DNA of 64,000 bases from Arhodomonas sp052060015 (GTDB lineage: Bacteria > Pseudomonadota > Gammaproteobacteria > Nitrococcales > Nitrococcaceae), in contig NZ_JBPODZ010000002.1 of NCBI RefSeq assembly GCF_052060015.1, positions 62,001 through 126,000 on the forward strand, read 5' to 3'. How positions within the stretch are numbered: position 1 is the first letter of the stretch; the number at the start of each line of letters is the position of its first letter. Shown in pieces: positions 9,692 through 19,232 of this stretch. The position numbers and the translations under genes are program-made. The notes under the pieces are model-generated. The model was not told the DNA's origin and did not search any database. It saw only the letters and a program-made list of their open reading frames with translations.

Positions 9692-11407
9692 ATGAACGAC
9701 ATCAGCCGACCCCTCGAAGAGCTCAGCGCCAACGAGCGGCTCAAGGTGGAAAGCGACTACCTCCGCGGTGACCTGGATGCCGAGATCTCGGATCCCGTCA
9801 CTGGCGGGATCAGCGAGGGCAGCCTGCAGCTGACCAAATTCCATGGCATGTACCTGCAGGATGACCGGGAGCTGCGCAGCGAGCGCCGCCGGCAGAAGCT
9901 CGAGCCGTTGTACTCCTTTATGGTGCGGGTGCGCCTGCCCGGTGGCGTAGTGACCCCCGGCCAGTGGCTGAAGATGGACGATCTCGGGCGCACCTACGCC
10001 AACGGGACGCTGCGGCTCACCACACGCCAGACCTTCCAGTTCCACGGCGTGCTCAAGCGCGACATCCGCGAACACATCCGCGGCATCAATGCCGTCGCCC
10101 TGGACACCATCGCCGCCTGCGGCGACGTCAACCGCAATGTCATCGCCAGCGCCAACCCCCGGCGCTCGGCGGTGCACCGGCGGACCTACGAGCTCGCCCA
10201 CGAGATCAGCGCGCGGCTGCTGCCACGTACCCGCGCCTATCACGAGATCTTCCTCGGCGAGGAGCGGGTCGCCGGCGGCCCGGACGAGGAATGCGAGCCG
10301 CTATACGGCCGCCAGTATCTGCCGCGCAAGTTCAAGATCGCCTTGGCGGTACCGCCGGAAAACGATGTCGATGTCTTCGCCCACGACATCGGCTTCATCG
10401 CCATTACGGGCGACGACGGCGCACTCGCCGGCTACAACGTCACCATCGGCGGCGGCATGGGCATGACCCACGGCGAGCCCGCCACCTACCCGCGGCTCGG
10501 CGACGTGATCGGCTTCTGCGCACCCGATCAGGTGGTGGACGTCGCCGAGAAGATCATGCTCGTGCAGCGCGACCACGGCGACCGGGCGGACCGCAAGCAC
10601 GCCAGGCTGAAGTACACCGTCGACGACCACGGCGTGGATTGGTTCCGGGGAGAGATGGAGCGCCGCCTCGGCCATGAGCTCAAGCCGCCTCGAGCGTATC
10701 ACTTCGAGGCCAACACCGATCGCCTCGGCTGGTACCAGGGCGACGAGGGCGACTGGCATTATGGGTTATTCGTGCAGAACGGCCGGGTAGCGGACTTCGG
10801 CGACGGCCGCCGGATCATGAGTGGCCTGCGCGCCATCGCCGAGGCCCACCAGGGCGACATCGCCATTACCACCAACCAAAATATCGTCATCGCCGGCGTC
10901 GCCGAGGCGGAGCGTGAACGCATCCAGGCGCTGATCGACGAGTACGGCCTGGAGCGCGACGCCTCCGCGCTCCGCGCCGCCTCCATGGCCTGTGTGGCCT
11001 TCCCCACCTGCGGGCTGGCCATGGCGGAGAGCGAGCGCTATCTCCCCGCCTTTGTCGACCGACTGGAGGACTTGATGCGCGACGCCGGCCTGGATCCGGA
11101 ATACGAACCCATCGTGGTGCGCATGACCGGTTGCCCCAACGGCTGCGCGCGGCCCTACATCGCGGAGATCGGCTTCGTGGGCAAGGCGTTGGGCCGCTAC
11201 AACCTCTATCTCGGGGGTAACCCCACCGGCTCACGGCTCGCCAAGCTGTACCGGGAGAACATCGACGAGGCGACCATCCTGGCCGAGCTTCGCGCGCTGT
11301 TTCACCGCTATGCGGCGGAACGCGAGGCGGACGAGGCCTTCGGCGAGTTCGTCGTGCGCGCCGAGGTGGTCCCCGAGGTCACCGCCGGACGCCACTTCCA
11401 CGACTGA
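9692..11407 (+). CDS. cysI: Sulfite reductase [NADPH] haemoprotein beta subunit
   Basis: Carries sirohaem and a 4Fe-4S cluster and performs the six-electron reduction of sulfite to sulfide. 571 aa, normal length. The four cluster/sirohaem cysteines are present in the paired motifs CVAFPTCGLAMAE and TGCPNGCARPY. The substrate-contact region RLTTRQTFQFHGV and the repeat half-domain around CGDVNRNVIA are also intact. It is tightly coupled to cysJ. The SLC13 permease gene follows about 115 bases downstream on the same strand, so sulfate uptake and reduction are probably co-expressed. No cysH, cysD, cysN or cysG lies in the window. Confidence 0.96.
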   Translation: MNDISRPLEELSANERLKVESDYLRGDLDAEISDPVTGGISEGSLQLTKFHGMYLQDDRELRSERRRQKLEPLYSFMVRVRLPGGVVTPGQWLKMDDLGRTYANGTLRLTTRQTFQFHGVLKRDIREHIRGINAVALDTIAACGDVNRNVIASANPRRSAVHRRTYELAHEISARLLPRTRAYHEIFLGEERVAGGPDEECEPLYGRQYLPRKFKIALAVPPENDVDVFAHDIGFIAITGDDGALAGYNVTIGGGMGMTHGEPATYPRLGDVIGFCAPDQVVDVAEKIMLVQRDHGDRADRKHARLKYTVDDHGVDWFRGEMERRLGHELKPPRAYHFEANTDRLGWYQGDEGDWHYGLFVQNGRVADFGDGRRIMSGLRAIAEAHQGDIAITTNQNIVIAGVAEAERERIQALIDEYGLERDASALRAASMACVAFPTCGLAMAESERYLPAFVDRLEDLMRDAGLDPEYEPIVVRMTGCPNGCARPYIAEIGFVGKALGRYNLYLGGNPTGSRLAKLYRENIDEATILAELRALFHRYAAEREADEAFGEFVVRAEVVPEVTAGRHFHD

Positions 11408-11523
11408 CCCCCCGGACCATGACGCCGGTGGCTGTACCGGCCCGCACCCCGGTAGTATGTGCCATCCGGTCCCCCGCCCCGCCGCCGGCGGGGCATGAAC
11501 CCATTGCTGCAGGGAGCGCATCG

Positions 11524-13314
11524 TTGACCTGGGAAGCCTGGCTCACCGTCGCCGTGGTCATCGGCATCGTCACCGGCCTCGCCCGCAACCTCGCCTCCCC
11601 TGCCGCTTTGCTCTTCGGCGGCCTCGCCGTGCTCATGACCGCCACCGCCCTCACCGGGACCGAGCGTCTGCTGAGCCCGGAAGAGGCCGTGGCGGGCTTC
11701 GGCAATCCGGGGCTGGTGACCGTGGGGCTGCTGTTCGTGGTGGTTGCGGGCCTGATCTACACCGGCGCGTTGCAGATGATCACCGAGCCCATCATCGGCC
11801 GCCCGCGCCGGCTACTCACCGCACAATTGCGGCTGCTGCCGGCCATCTCCGCGCTGTCGGCGTTCCTCAATAACACGCCGGTGGTGGCCATGTTCCTACC
11901 GGTGGTCAACGACCTGGCCAAGCGCAGCCGGCTGCCGGCCTCGCGGCTGTTCCTGCCCTTGTCCTATGCCTCGATCTTCGGTGGCATGTGCACCCTCATC
12001 GGCACCAGCACCAACCTGGTGGTGGCCGGGCTGATGCAGGGCCGGGAGGACCTGGAAGGCGTGGCGCTGTTCGACCTCGCCTGGATCGGCGTCCCCGCGG
12101 CGGTGCTGGGGCTTACCTACATCCTGGTGTTCAGCTCCCGGCTGCTGCCGGACAACCGCTCCACGCTGGATATCGACGAAGACCCCCGCCGCTACACCGC
12201 GGAGGTCATCGTCGAGCCCAAGGGACCGCTGGTGGGGCGCAGTATCGAGCAGGCCGGGCTACGCCACCTGCCGGGGCTGTTCCTCGCCGAGATCGAGCGC
12301 GACGGCCAGGTCCTGCCAGCGGTGGCCCCCAGCGAGCGGCTGCAGGGCGGCGACCGGCTGGTCTTCGCCGGCGTGGTGGAATCCGTGGTGGATCTCCAAC
12401 GCATGCGCGGGCTACAGCCGGCCACCGACCAGGTCCACAAGCTCCAGGGCCGACGCGACCAGCGCTGCCTGGTGGAGGCGGTGGTCTCCAACGAGTGCCC
12501 GCTGGTGGGCAAGAGCATCCGCGCCGGACGATTCCGCACCGAGTACAACGCCGCCGTGGTGGCCGTTGCCCGGGGCGGCCGGCGGCTGAAGGGCAAGATC
12601 GGCGACATCGTGCTGCAGGCCGGCGACACCCTGCTGCTGGAGACCCATCCGAGCTTCCTCCAGCGCCAGCGCAACGGCCGGGACTTCTTCCTGGTCAGTC
12701 GCATCGACGACTCCACCCCGCGCCGCCACGACAAGGCCTGGATCGCCATCGCGGCCCTGGCGGGCATGGTGGCCGCTGCCGCCACCGGGGTACTGACCAT
12801 GCTGAACGCCGCACTGCTCGCCGCCGGGGCGATGGTGGTCACCGGCTGCGCCACCACCAACGAGGCCCGCCGCAACGTCGACTGGACGGTGCTACTGGTC
12901 ATCGGCGCGGCACTGGGCATTGGCGAGGCGATGGCCAATAGCGGGGCCGCCACCACCCTGGCCCGCGGCCTGGTGGAAGTAGTGGGCGGTCAACCCTGGC
13001 TAGCACTGCTGGCGGTCTTCGCCATAACCTCGCTATTCACCGAACTGATCACCAATAACGCCGCGGCCGTGCTGGTCTTCCCCATCGCGCTGTCAGCGGC
13101 CGAGGGCATGGGGGTGAATCCCACGCCATACCTGATCACGCTGATGATCGCCGCCTCGGCGAGCTTCGCCTCGCCGCTCGGCTACCAGACCAACCTGATG
13201 GTCTACGGGCCCGGTGGCTACCGCTTCGGCGACTATCTTCGCTTCGGCCTGCCGCTGAACTTCCTCACCATGGCGGTGACGGTCACGCTTGCGCCACTGG
13301 TCTGGCCGTTCTGA
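11524..13314 (+). CDS. SLC13/DASS-family permease with RCK_C (TrkA-C) domains, probable sulfate transporter
   Basis: Multi-pass inner-membrane transporter of about 596 aa. It has two family half-motifs: NNTPVVAMFLPVV with GTSTNLVVAGLM near residue 115-165, and ITNNAAAVLVFPIAL with PLGYQTNLMVYGPGGY near the C terminus. Between them lie two soluble RCK_C domains (about residues 220-300 and 310-390), the architecture of bacterial SLC13-like permeases found with sulfur genes. I choose the TTG start at 11524 because AGGGAG lies at proper distance and the first membrane helix begins there; an ATG at 11419 would add a 35-residue Pro-rich leader without family character. Its place after cysJI suggests sulfate uptake. 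Confidence 0.85.
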   Translation: MTWEAWLTVAVVIGIVTGLARNLASPAALLFGGLAVLMTATALTGTERLLSPEEAVAGFGNPGLVTVGLLFVVVAGLIYTGALQMITEPIIGRPRRLLTAQLRLLPAISALSAFLNNTPVVAMFLPVVNDLAKRSRLPASRLFLPLSYASIFGGMCTLIGTSTNLVVAGLMQGREDLEGVALFDLAWIGVPAAVLGLTYILVFSSRLLPDNRSTLDIDEDPRRYTAEVIVEPKGPLVGRSIEQAGLRHLPGLFLAEIERDGQVLPAVAPSERLQGGDRLVFAGVVESVVDLQRMRGLQPATDQVHKLQGRRDQRCLVEAVVSNECPLVGKSIRAGRFRTEYNAAVVAVARGGRRLKGKIGDIVLQAGDTLLLETHPSFLQRQRNGRDFFLVSRIDDSTPRRHDKAWIAIAALAGMVAAAATGVLTMLNAALLAAGAMVVTGCATTNEARRNVDWTVLLVIGAALGIGEAMANSGAATTLARGLVEVVGGQPWLALLAVFAITSLFTELITNNAAAVLVFPIALSAAEGMGVNPTPYLITLMIAASASFASPLGYQTNLMVYGPGGYRFGDYLRFGLPLNFLTMAVTVTLAPLVWPF

Positions 13315-13431
13315 CCGGTCACACCCCGTCGAGCATTCTGTTAACCTTTCCACATTTTCCCGCGGTACACTGCTTTTCCGGCATTCCATCACATTGCGGC
13401 ATCGCAGATTGCACCAGCCAGCGGGCACTCC

Positions 13432-15924
13432 ATGAGCCAATACCGGGGCCAACGCGCCCCTGACCCCTTACATCCACTGCGGGTAGCGCTCCGTCGGCAT
13501 GGACTCGGCCTGCTCGCCTGCGCGGTCCTGATCGGGGCCGGCCCAGCACTCCAGGCCGCCGAGCCGGTGCAGACACAGCGAGAGGCGGCGGTGGCCCTAG
13601 CCCGCGACGGACACCTGCATGAGGCCATCGAGAGGTTGCGTGTTCTGCAGGACCTTGATCCTGGGAACGTTCGAGTGCTCGCCGACCTTGTTGTCCTGTG
13701 GCGCCAGGCCGGCCGGAACGAGGCCATCGTCCGGGTGATGCAGGGTAGGGACCCAACCGTCATCCCCGATTACGCCCACCTAGACTGGGCGCGCGCGCTG
13801 CGGGACCGCGGTCGGTTCGCCGACGCCGCACGGGTCCTGCACGAATCCCGCCAACGGCTCGGAGAGACGGCGGAAATCCTCTATGGGGTGACGCTGGCGG
13901 AGGCCGGGCAGCCCGATCGCGCGTACCGTGCCCTCAGTGCCATCCGTCCCGTAGCCGATGCCCCGACACCGCTCGCGCAGATGGCCTATGGCCTGCGAAG
14001 GGCCGGCCATCCGCGGGAAGCTCTGCAGCTGGCCAACCGGGCCCTGCTCCTCGATCGCGATCACACGGGGGCCTACACCGAACAGGTCCTCTCGCTCTGG
14101 GCGAACGGAGGCCTGGGACGAGCCCTCGAGCGTGCCCGGGCGCGTGGGGATCTCTTCACAGCGGACACCCTGTACCGCCTGGAGGCGGATGGCCTCGCGG
14201 CAGCGATACACGATGCCCTGGACGCCCGACGCCTGCTCGAGGACGCGGGACAGTTCGAGCAGCGCAATGCCCCCCTCGCCTCGGTACTCCTCCGGCTGGA
14301 GGACTTCCTCGAGCGGGTCCCGGGCGAGCATGCCCAGCACCGACGTGCGCGACTGGACCGCCTCTATGTGTTGCGCGAGCTCGGACGCATGCGGGAGGCC
14401 ATCGCGGCCTACGAGGCACTGCCACGCGATCGAGCCATCCCGCCGTACGCCCGCCAGGCCGCCGCCGACGCCTACCTCGATCGGCGACGTCCGGACACGG
14501 CGCTGGCCCTCTATCGCTCCGTGGCCGCCGAGACAGAGGTCCCGTCCGTGGAGCTGCAGCTGGCCCTCTACTACACCCATCTCGCCCGGGAGGAGTACGC
14601 GCAGGCAGCCGAGATCCTCGGCTCCCTGGAGCGGCACACCCCACCATGGCTCCCCGCGTCCGAAGCCGGCAGGGGGCCACGGATCAACTGGGAGCGTCTG
14701 CCTGTTGACCGGCTCTGGAGCCTGGATGCCGCGTACCGCCAGCAGCACGCCCTGGCATGGGAACGCAGCGAGACCCTGGTGGGGCGGGCGCCCGCCGATG
14801 CCGGGTCGTGGAATGCGCGGGCCCGCATCGCCCGCTGGCGGGGTTGGCCGCAGGAGGCCGAGTCGCTGACCCGGATGGCAGCGGCCTGGTCACCGGACGG
14901 GCTGGAGACCCGGCTCAACCAGGCTGCCAATGCCCGGGATCTCGGGGATTTCCATACCTGGGCTCAGACCGTGGAAGGGCTTGCCGTGGACTTCCCCAAC
15001 AACACCCGCGTACAGCGGCACGCCTGGGCGTTGACCGACCGCTCACGGCCGTCCCTGGAGAGCGAGATCACGGTAGGCCGCACCAGTGGCGGCGATACAC
15101 GGGTCTCCGGCAATCGGGACAGCACCTTGCGGACCCGCCTGAGCTCCCCTTGGACGGCCCGGGACATCCGCGGCTTTATCGAGCACCGCCGGGTCACGGC
15201 GACCTTCGACGAGACTGAGGGACGCTACGACCGCCTGGGTGCGGGCCTGGAGTGGTCCGCCCGACGCGGCGAGGCCTGGCTAAGGGCGGATCGCGAGCGC
15301 CTGGGCGACCCGGAGCCGGGCGTCGCCGCGGGCTGGGGACAATGGCTCGACGACCACTGGCGTGTCGGCGCCGAGGCCGCAAGCCACTCCCTACAGACAC
15401 CGCTGCGCGCGGACGAGGTAGGGATAACCGGGCGGCACGCCACCGTGTCGGCGGACTGGCGCGGCAGCGAGTCCCTGTCCGCCTATGCCGGCCTGGGAGT
15501 GCTGGACCTTGATGACGGCAATCACCGCTGGTCCGCGCGGGTCGGCGGCACCCGGCGCGTCCACGCCAGGGCCCACCACACCACCGACGTCGGGATCGAC
15601 GGCTATTACCAGCACAACACCCAGCCCGGCGGGGCCTACTTCAATCCCCGGCACATGGCGACCGCGAGCGTCCGTGGGAACCACGACTGGATCACCTGGC
15701 GACGCTACGAGCGCAAGTTGGTCCAGCACTTCCACGCCGGTGCCGGTGTCACCGACCAAAGCGGGTTCGGGAGCGACCCTGTAGTCGAGCTGCGCTACGA
15801 GCACCGGTGGGACATGACCCGCCGCTGGTCACTGGACTACGGCGTCGGCTGGGACTCCCGGGTCTACGATGGCGACCGGGAACGGCGCACCTATGGCCTG
15901 CTCCGACTGCGGGGGACCTTCTGA
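13432..15924 (+). CDS. pgaA: Poly-beta-1,6-N-acetylglucosamine export porin PgaA
   Basis: Outer-membrane exporter of the biofilm polysaccharide PNAG. 830 aa, typical for PgaA. The N-terminal signal peptide ends around GPALQA-AEPV. Residues about 40-500 form TPR-type helical repeats (for example AVALARDGHLHEAIERLRVL) that guide the polymer in the periplasm. The last 300 residues are an aromatic-rich beta-barrel, ending in the outer-membrane signature Phe (LRLRGTF). The stop codon overlaps the pgaB ATG (TGATG). This is the first gene of the operon pgaABCD. No strong sigma70 promoter is evident in the 117 bases upstream. Confidence 0.93.
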   Translation: MSQYRGQRAPDPLHPLRVALRRHGLGLLACAVLIGAGPALQAAEPVQTQREAAVALARDGHLHEAIERLRVLQDLDPGNVRVLADLVVLWRQAGRNEAIVRVMQGRDPTVIPDYAHLDWARALRDRGRFADAARVLHESRQRLGETAEILYGVTLAEAGQPDRAYRALSAIRPVADAPTPLAQMAYGLRRAGHPREALQLANRALLLDRDHTGAYTEQVLSLWANGGLGRALERARARGDLFTADTLYRLEADGLAAAIHDALDARRLLEDAGQFEQRNAPLASVLLRLEDFLERVPGEHAQHRRARLDRLYVLRELGRMREAIAAYEALPRDRAIPPYARQAAADAYLDRRRPDTALALYRSVAAETEVPSVELQLALYYTHLAREEYAQAAEILGSLERHTPPWLPASEAGRGPRINWERLPVDRLWSLDAAYRQQHALAWERSETLVGRAPADAGSWNARARIARWRGWPQEAESLTRMAAAWSPDGLETRLNQAANARDLGDFHTWAQTVEGLAVDFPNNTRVQRHAWALTDRSRPSLESEITVGRTSGGDTRVSGNRDSTLRTRLSSPWTARDIRGFIEHRRVTATFDETEGRYDRLGAGLEWSARRGEAWLRADRERLGDPEPGVAAGWGQWLDDHWRVGAEAASHSLQTPLRADEVGITGRHATVSADWRGSESLSAYAGLGVLDLDDGNHRWSARVGGTRRVHARAHHTTDVGIDGYYQHNTQPGGAYFNPRHMATASVRGNHDWITWRRYERKLVQHFHAGAGVTDQSGFGSDPVVELRYEHRWDMTRRWSLDYGVGWDSRVYDGDRERRTYGLLRLRGTF

Positions 15925-17945
15925 TGCGTTCCCTGCTCGCCGCCCTCGTGCTGACCCTGGCCCCGGCGCTGGCCGTCGCCGATTCGGACTCTCCCGCCCC
16001 GTATGCCATCGGTGCGGGACAGTTCATGGCCATCAGCTTCCACGACGTCCGCGACGACGTGATCCCGGAGCGGGACCCCGACCCGTACGCGATCAGCACG
16101 GAGCGGCTGGCGGCATGGTTCGACTGGATGCGGACGAACGACTGGCAGCCGATCGCCCTGCAGCAGATCATCGATGCCGCCAATGGCGGCCGGCCGCTTC
16201 CCGCCAACGCCGTACTGCTGACCTTCGACGACGGCCTCGCCAGCATCCACAGCCATGTCTTCCCGCTCCTGCAAGCCTATGGCTACCCGGCGTTGGTGGC
16301 GTTGCAGACGGGCTGGCTGGAGACCGTGTGGTTGGGGGAGTCGGCCGGATACTCCGGAGAGGATTTCACGGGCCCGGCCGGCACGGTCCGATATAACGAG
16401 CGCTCATTGGGGGCCGACGCATTCGTGGACCGCGCGGCCCTGCGGGAGCTGCAGTCCTCGGGGCTCGTCGAGTTCGCCAGTCACAGCCACGACCTCCACC
16501 GTGGGATCCTTGCCAACCCCCAGGGCAATCTCCAGCCCGCGGCGATTGCTCGTCGTTTCGACCCGCAGACGGGCGATTACGAGGGCGACGACGCCTTCAA
16601 GACCCGTATCAGCGCGGACCTGGAGCGCAGCCGCGAGGCCATCAAGGCCGTGGTCGGGCGGCCGCCGCGGGCGATGGTCTGGCCATACGGCGCCAACACC
16701 CCCGAGGTGGATCACATCGCCGGGGAAGTGGGCATGCCCTGGTCCTTCTCCCTCGGCGGGCATCCGCTGAACGAGCCAGCGGATCGCTCGTTCAACCGTC
16801 TGCTGGTAGTGGACAGCCCCCGCCCCCTGGCCATCGCCCGCGAGGCGAGGCCATCGGCGACGCCATTCCCGGAACGGCCGGAACCCCAGCGGGCGGTGCA
16901 TGTCGACCTGGACTATATCCACGACCCGGACCCGGAGCAGACCAACCGGAACCTCGGCCGGTTGCTGGAGCGTGTCCAACGCATGGGGGTGCGAAGCGTC
17001 TACCTCCAGGCCTTCGCCGACCCGGACGGGGATGGCAATGCCGCCGCGATGTACTTCCCGAACCGCCACCTCCCCGTGCGGGCCGATCTGTTCAATCGGG
17101 TGGCCTGGCAGTTGCGCACCCGCGCCGGCGTGCGTGTATACGCCTGGATGCCCCTGCTGGCCTTCGACCTGCCGGAAGGGAACATCCAGCACCGTGTCAC
17201 CCGCCCTGGCCCGGACGGGAAGCCCGTTGCGTCCGGGCGCAACTACCGGCGTCTTAGCCCGTTCCTGCCGGAGACACTCACCATCGTGCGCGAGATCTAC
17301 GCCGACCTCGGCCGCGCCGCCAGCGGTATCCACGGCGTGCTGATCCATGACGACGCCTATCTCGCCGAGGACGAGGATCTCACCGCGTGCCGCCCGGACG
17401 CACGCTGGCCGGGCCACGACCGGCCGCTTGAGGACTGCCGCCTGAGCCCGCGGGAGAAGACACGGGTACTGGTCGACTTTGCCGACGAGGCGGTGGCCGC
17501 ACTGCGCCACCACGTCAGCCGGTCCACCGACTTTCGTAGCGCCCGCAATCTCTACCCGCGGGTGGTACTCGATCCGTCCGCGGAGTCCCGCTTCGCCCAG
17601 TCGCTGCCGGTATTCGCCGAGCGCTACGACGAGGTGGTCCTCATGGCGATGCCGTGGCTGGATGGCACCGAGCTCCCGGCGGAGGCATGGCTCGCGGAAC
17701 TCGTCGACGCGGTGGAGGCACAGCTCGGGGGTTTCGAGCAAGTCGTCTTCGAGCTCCAAGCCCGCGACTGGCGGGAGGGGGAAGACTGGGTGGAGGGCAC
17801 GACACTGCGCCAGTGGATGCGGCAGCTCATGCGCCGCGGCGCCCTGAACCTCGCCTACTACCCGGACGATTTCCTCCGCGACCGGCCACGTTTCGGACCC
17901 ACCTTTGAGGGCATCTCCCTGAACGCCTTTCCGCACCGCAAATGA
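15924..17945 (+). CDS. pgaB: PNAG N-deacetylase / glycoside hydrolase PgaB, without lipobox
   Basis: Partially de-N-acetylates PNAG in the periplasm before export. 673 aa, same length as E. coli PgaB. The NodB-type deacetylase domain shows the metal-binding Asp-Asp in LLTFDDGLASIHSHVF and the His motif FASHSHDLHRG. The C-terminal GH153 hydrolase domain starts at about residue 325 (VHVDLDYIHDPDPEQTNRN) with acidic residues near LIHDDAYLAEDED. The signal peptide (MRSLLAALVLTLAPALAVA) ends in an ordinary signal peptidase I site and has no Cys, so it should be soluble in the periplasm, whereas E. coli PgaB is a lipoprotein. Start overlaps the pgaA stop. Confidence 0.94.
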   Translation: MRSLLAALVLTLAPALAVADSDSPAPYAIGAGQFMAISFHDVRDDVIPERDPDPYAISTERLAAWFDWMRTNDWQPIALQQIIDAANGGRPLPANAVLLTFDDGLASIHSHVFPLLQAYGYPALVALQTGWLETVWLGESAGYSGEDFTGPAGTVRYNERSLGADAFVDRAALRELQSSGLVEFASHSHDLHRGILANPQGNLQPAAIARRFDPQTGDYEGDDAFKTRISADLERSREAIKAVVGRPPRAMVWPYGANTPEVDHIAGEVGMPWSFSLGGHPLNEPADRSFNRLLVVDSPRPLAIAREARPSATPFPERPEPQRAVHVDLDYIHDPDPEQTNRNLGRLLERVQRMGVRSVYLQAFADPDGDGNAAAMYFPNRHLPVRADLFNRVAWQLRTRAGVRVYAWMPLLAFDLPEGNIQHRVTRPGPDGKPVASGRNYRRLSPFLPETLTIVREIYADLGRAASGIHGVLIHDDAYLAEDEDLTACRPDARWPGHDRPLEDCRLSPREKTRVLVDFADEAVAALRHHVSRSTDFRSARNLYPRVVLDPSAESRFAQSLPVFAERYDEVVLMAMPWLDGTELPAEAWLAELVDAVEAQLGGFEQVVFELQARDWREGEDWVEGTTLRQWMRQLMRRGALNLAYYPDDFLRDRPRFGPTFEGISLNAFPHRK

Positions 17946-17957
17946 GGAACGCGCCGA

Positions 17958-19232
17958 ATGGTCTTTGAGTGGCTGCTGGAGTTCGCCTTTCTCTTCCCGC
18001 TGATCATGGCCTGGGTCTGGATGAGCGGCGGGCTCTGGTATTTCTTCCACCGCGAGCGCGGCACGGGCTACGGCCCTGACGACCCGGCGCCGGCTGCGGA
18101 GACACCCCCGTGCAGCATCATCATCCCCTGCTACAACGAAGAGGCAAACCTGCGGGACACCATTGCTTACGCCCACGCCAGCAGCTACCCCGACTTCGAG
18201 ATTGTCGCCGTGAACGACGGCAGCCGAGACCGCACGGGCCTGCTCCTCGACGAGCTGGCCGCGCAGTACCCGCGCCTGCGGGTGATCCATCTGGCCACCA
18301 ACCAGGGCAAGGCCATCGCCCTTCAGAGCGGGACAGTCGCCGCCAGGAACGAGTATCTGATCTGCGTAGACGGCGACGCCATGCTGCATCCCCATGCCGT
18401 GGGCTGGCTCATGTACCACCTGACCTCATGGCCCCGGGTGGGGACTGTCACCGGTAACCCCCGGGTGCTTAACCGGAGCAGTCTCCTGGGCAAGCTCCAG
18501 GTGGGCGAGTTCTCGGCGATCATCGGACTCATCAAGCGGGCCCAGCGCACCTACGGGCGTGTCTTCACCGTCTCCGGGGTCATCGCCGGTTTCCGTCGTA
18601 CCGCCCTGGACCGCATCGGTTACTGGAGCCCCGACATGGTCACCGAGGACATTGACGTGTCCTGGCGACTCCAACTGGATCACTGGGACCTGCGCTACGA
18701 ACCCAATGCCTTGTGCTATATCTATGTCCCCGAGACCTTCCGTGGCCTGTGGCGGCAACGTCTGCGCTGGGCCCAGGGTGGGGTGGAGACCCTGCTTCGC
18801 CATCGGCGCACCCTCCTGCAGTGGCGCAAGCGCCGTCTCTGGGGGGTGGCACTGGAGTATGTCGTAAGTATTGCCTGGTCGTACCTGATCTTCGTGTTGC
18901 TGCTGGTCTTCCTGGCGGCACTGGTCTTCGACCTACCCGGGGAATGGAACGATGCGAGTCTCATCCCCCAGTGGGCGGGGGTGATGCTCGGCACCACCGC
19001 GCTGGTGCAGTTCCTAGTTAGTCTGCTGATCGACCGGCGCTACGAGCCCGACAAGCGCTTCTTCCGCAATCTGTTCTGGGTGATCTGGTATCCCCTCGCC
19101 TTCTGGCTGCTGTCCATACTCACCACGGTCTTCGGCTTTCCCCGGGCGCTGCGCAGCCGCCCCGGGCAACGCGCCCGCTGGGTAAGCCCGGACCGCGGCC
19201 TACGCCCTGCGGAGGGGCAGCCCCGTGAGTGA
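17958..19232 (+). CDS. pgaC: Poly-beta-1,6-N-acetylglucosamine synthase PgaC
   Basis: Inner-membrane family-2 glycosyltransferase that polymerises UDP-GlcNAc into PNAG. 424 aa. One N-terminal membrane helix is followed by the GT2 domain with CSIIIPCYNEEANLRDT, VNDGS (first Asp), VDGDAML (DxD), VTEDIDVSWR (catalytic Asp) and QRLRWAQGG (Q/RxxRW). Three to four C-terminal helices follow. In E. coli PgaC works only with PgaD and together they bind c-di-GMP. The pgaD GTG start overlaps the 3' end by 8 bases, which fits obligate complex formation. Confidence 0.95.
   Translation: MVFEWLLEFAFLFPLIMAWVWMSGGLWYFFHRERGTGYGPDDPAPAAETPPCSIIIPCYNEEANLRDTIAYAHASSYPDFEIVAVNDGSRDRTGLLLDELAAQYPRLRVIHLATNQGKAIALQSGTVAARNEYLICVDGDAMLHPHAVGWLMYHLTSWPRVGTVTGNPRVLNRSSLLGKLQVGEFSAIIGLIKRAQRTYGRVFTVSGVIAGFRRTALDRIGYWSPDMVTEDIDVSWRLQLDHWDLRYEPNALCYIYVPETFRGLWRQRLRWAQGGVETLLRHRRTLLQWRKRRLWGVALEYVVSIAWSYLIFVLLLVFLAALVFDLPGEWNDASLIPQWAGVMLGTTALVQFLVSLLIDRRYEPDKRFFRNLFWVIWYPLAFWLLSILTTVFGFPRALRSRPGQRARWVSPDRGLRPAEGQPRE

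Noticed and set aside
13312..13321. Palindrome TGACCGGTCA at the permease stop codon
   Set aside because: Short, without a T-run; too little for a terminator or operator claim.
16404..18419. Open frame of 671 codons opposite pgaB and pgaC
   Set aside because: Antisense to two well-identified genes; no domain or start signal.
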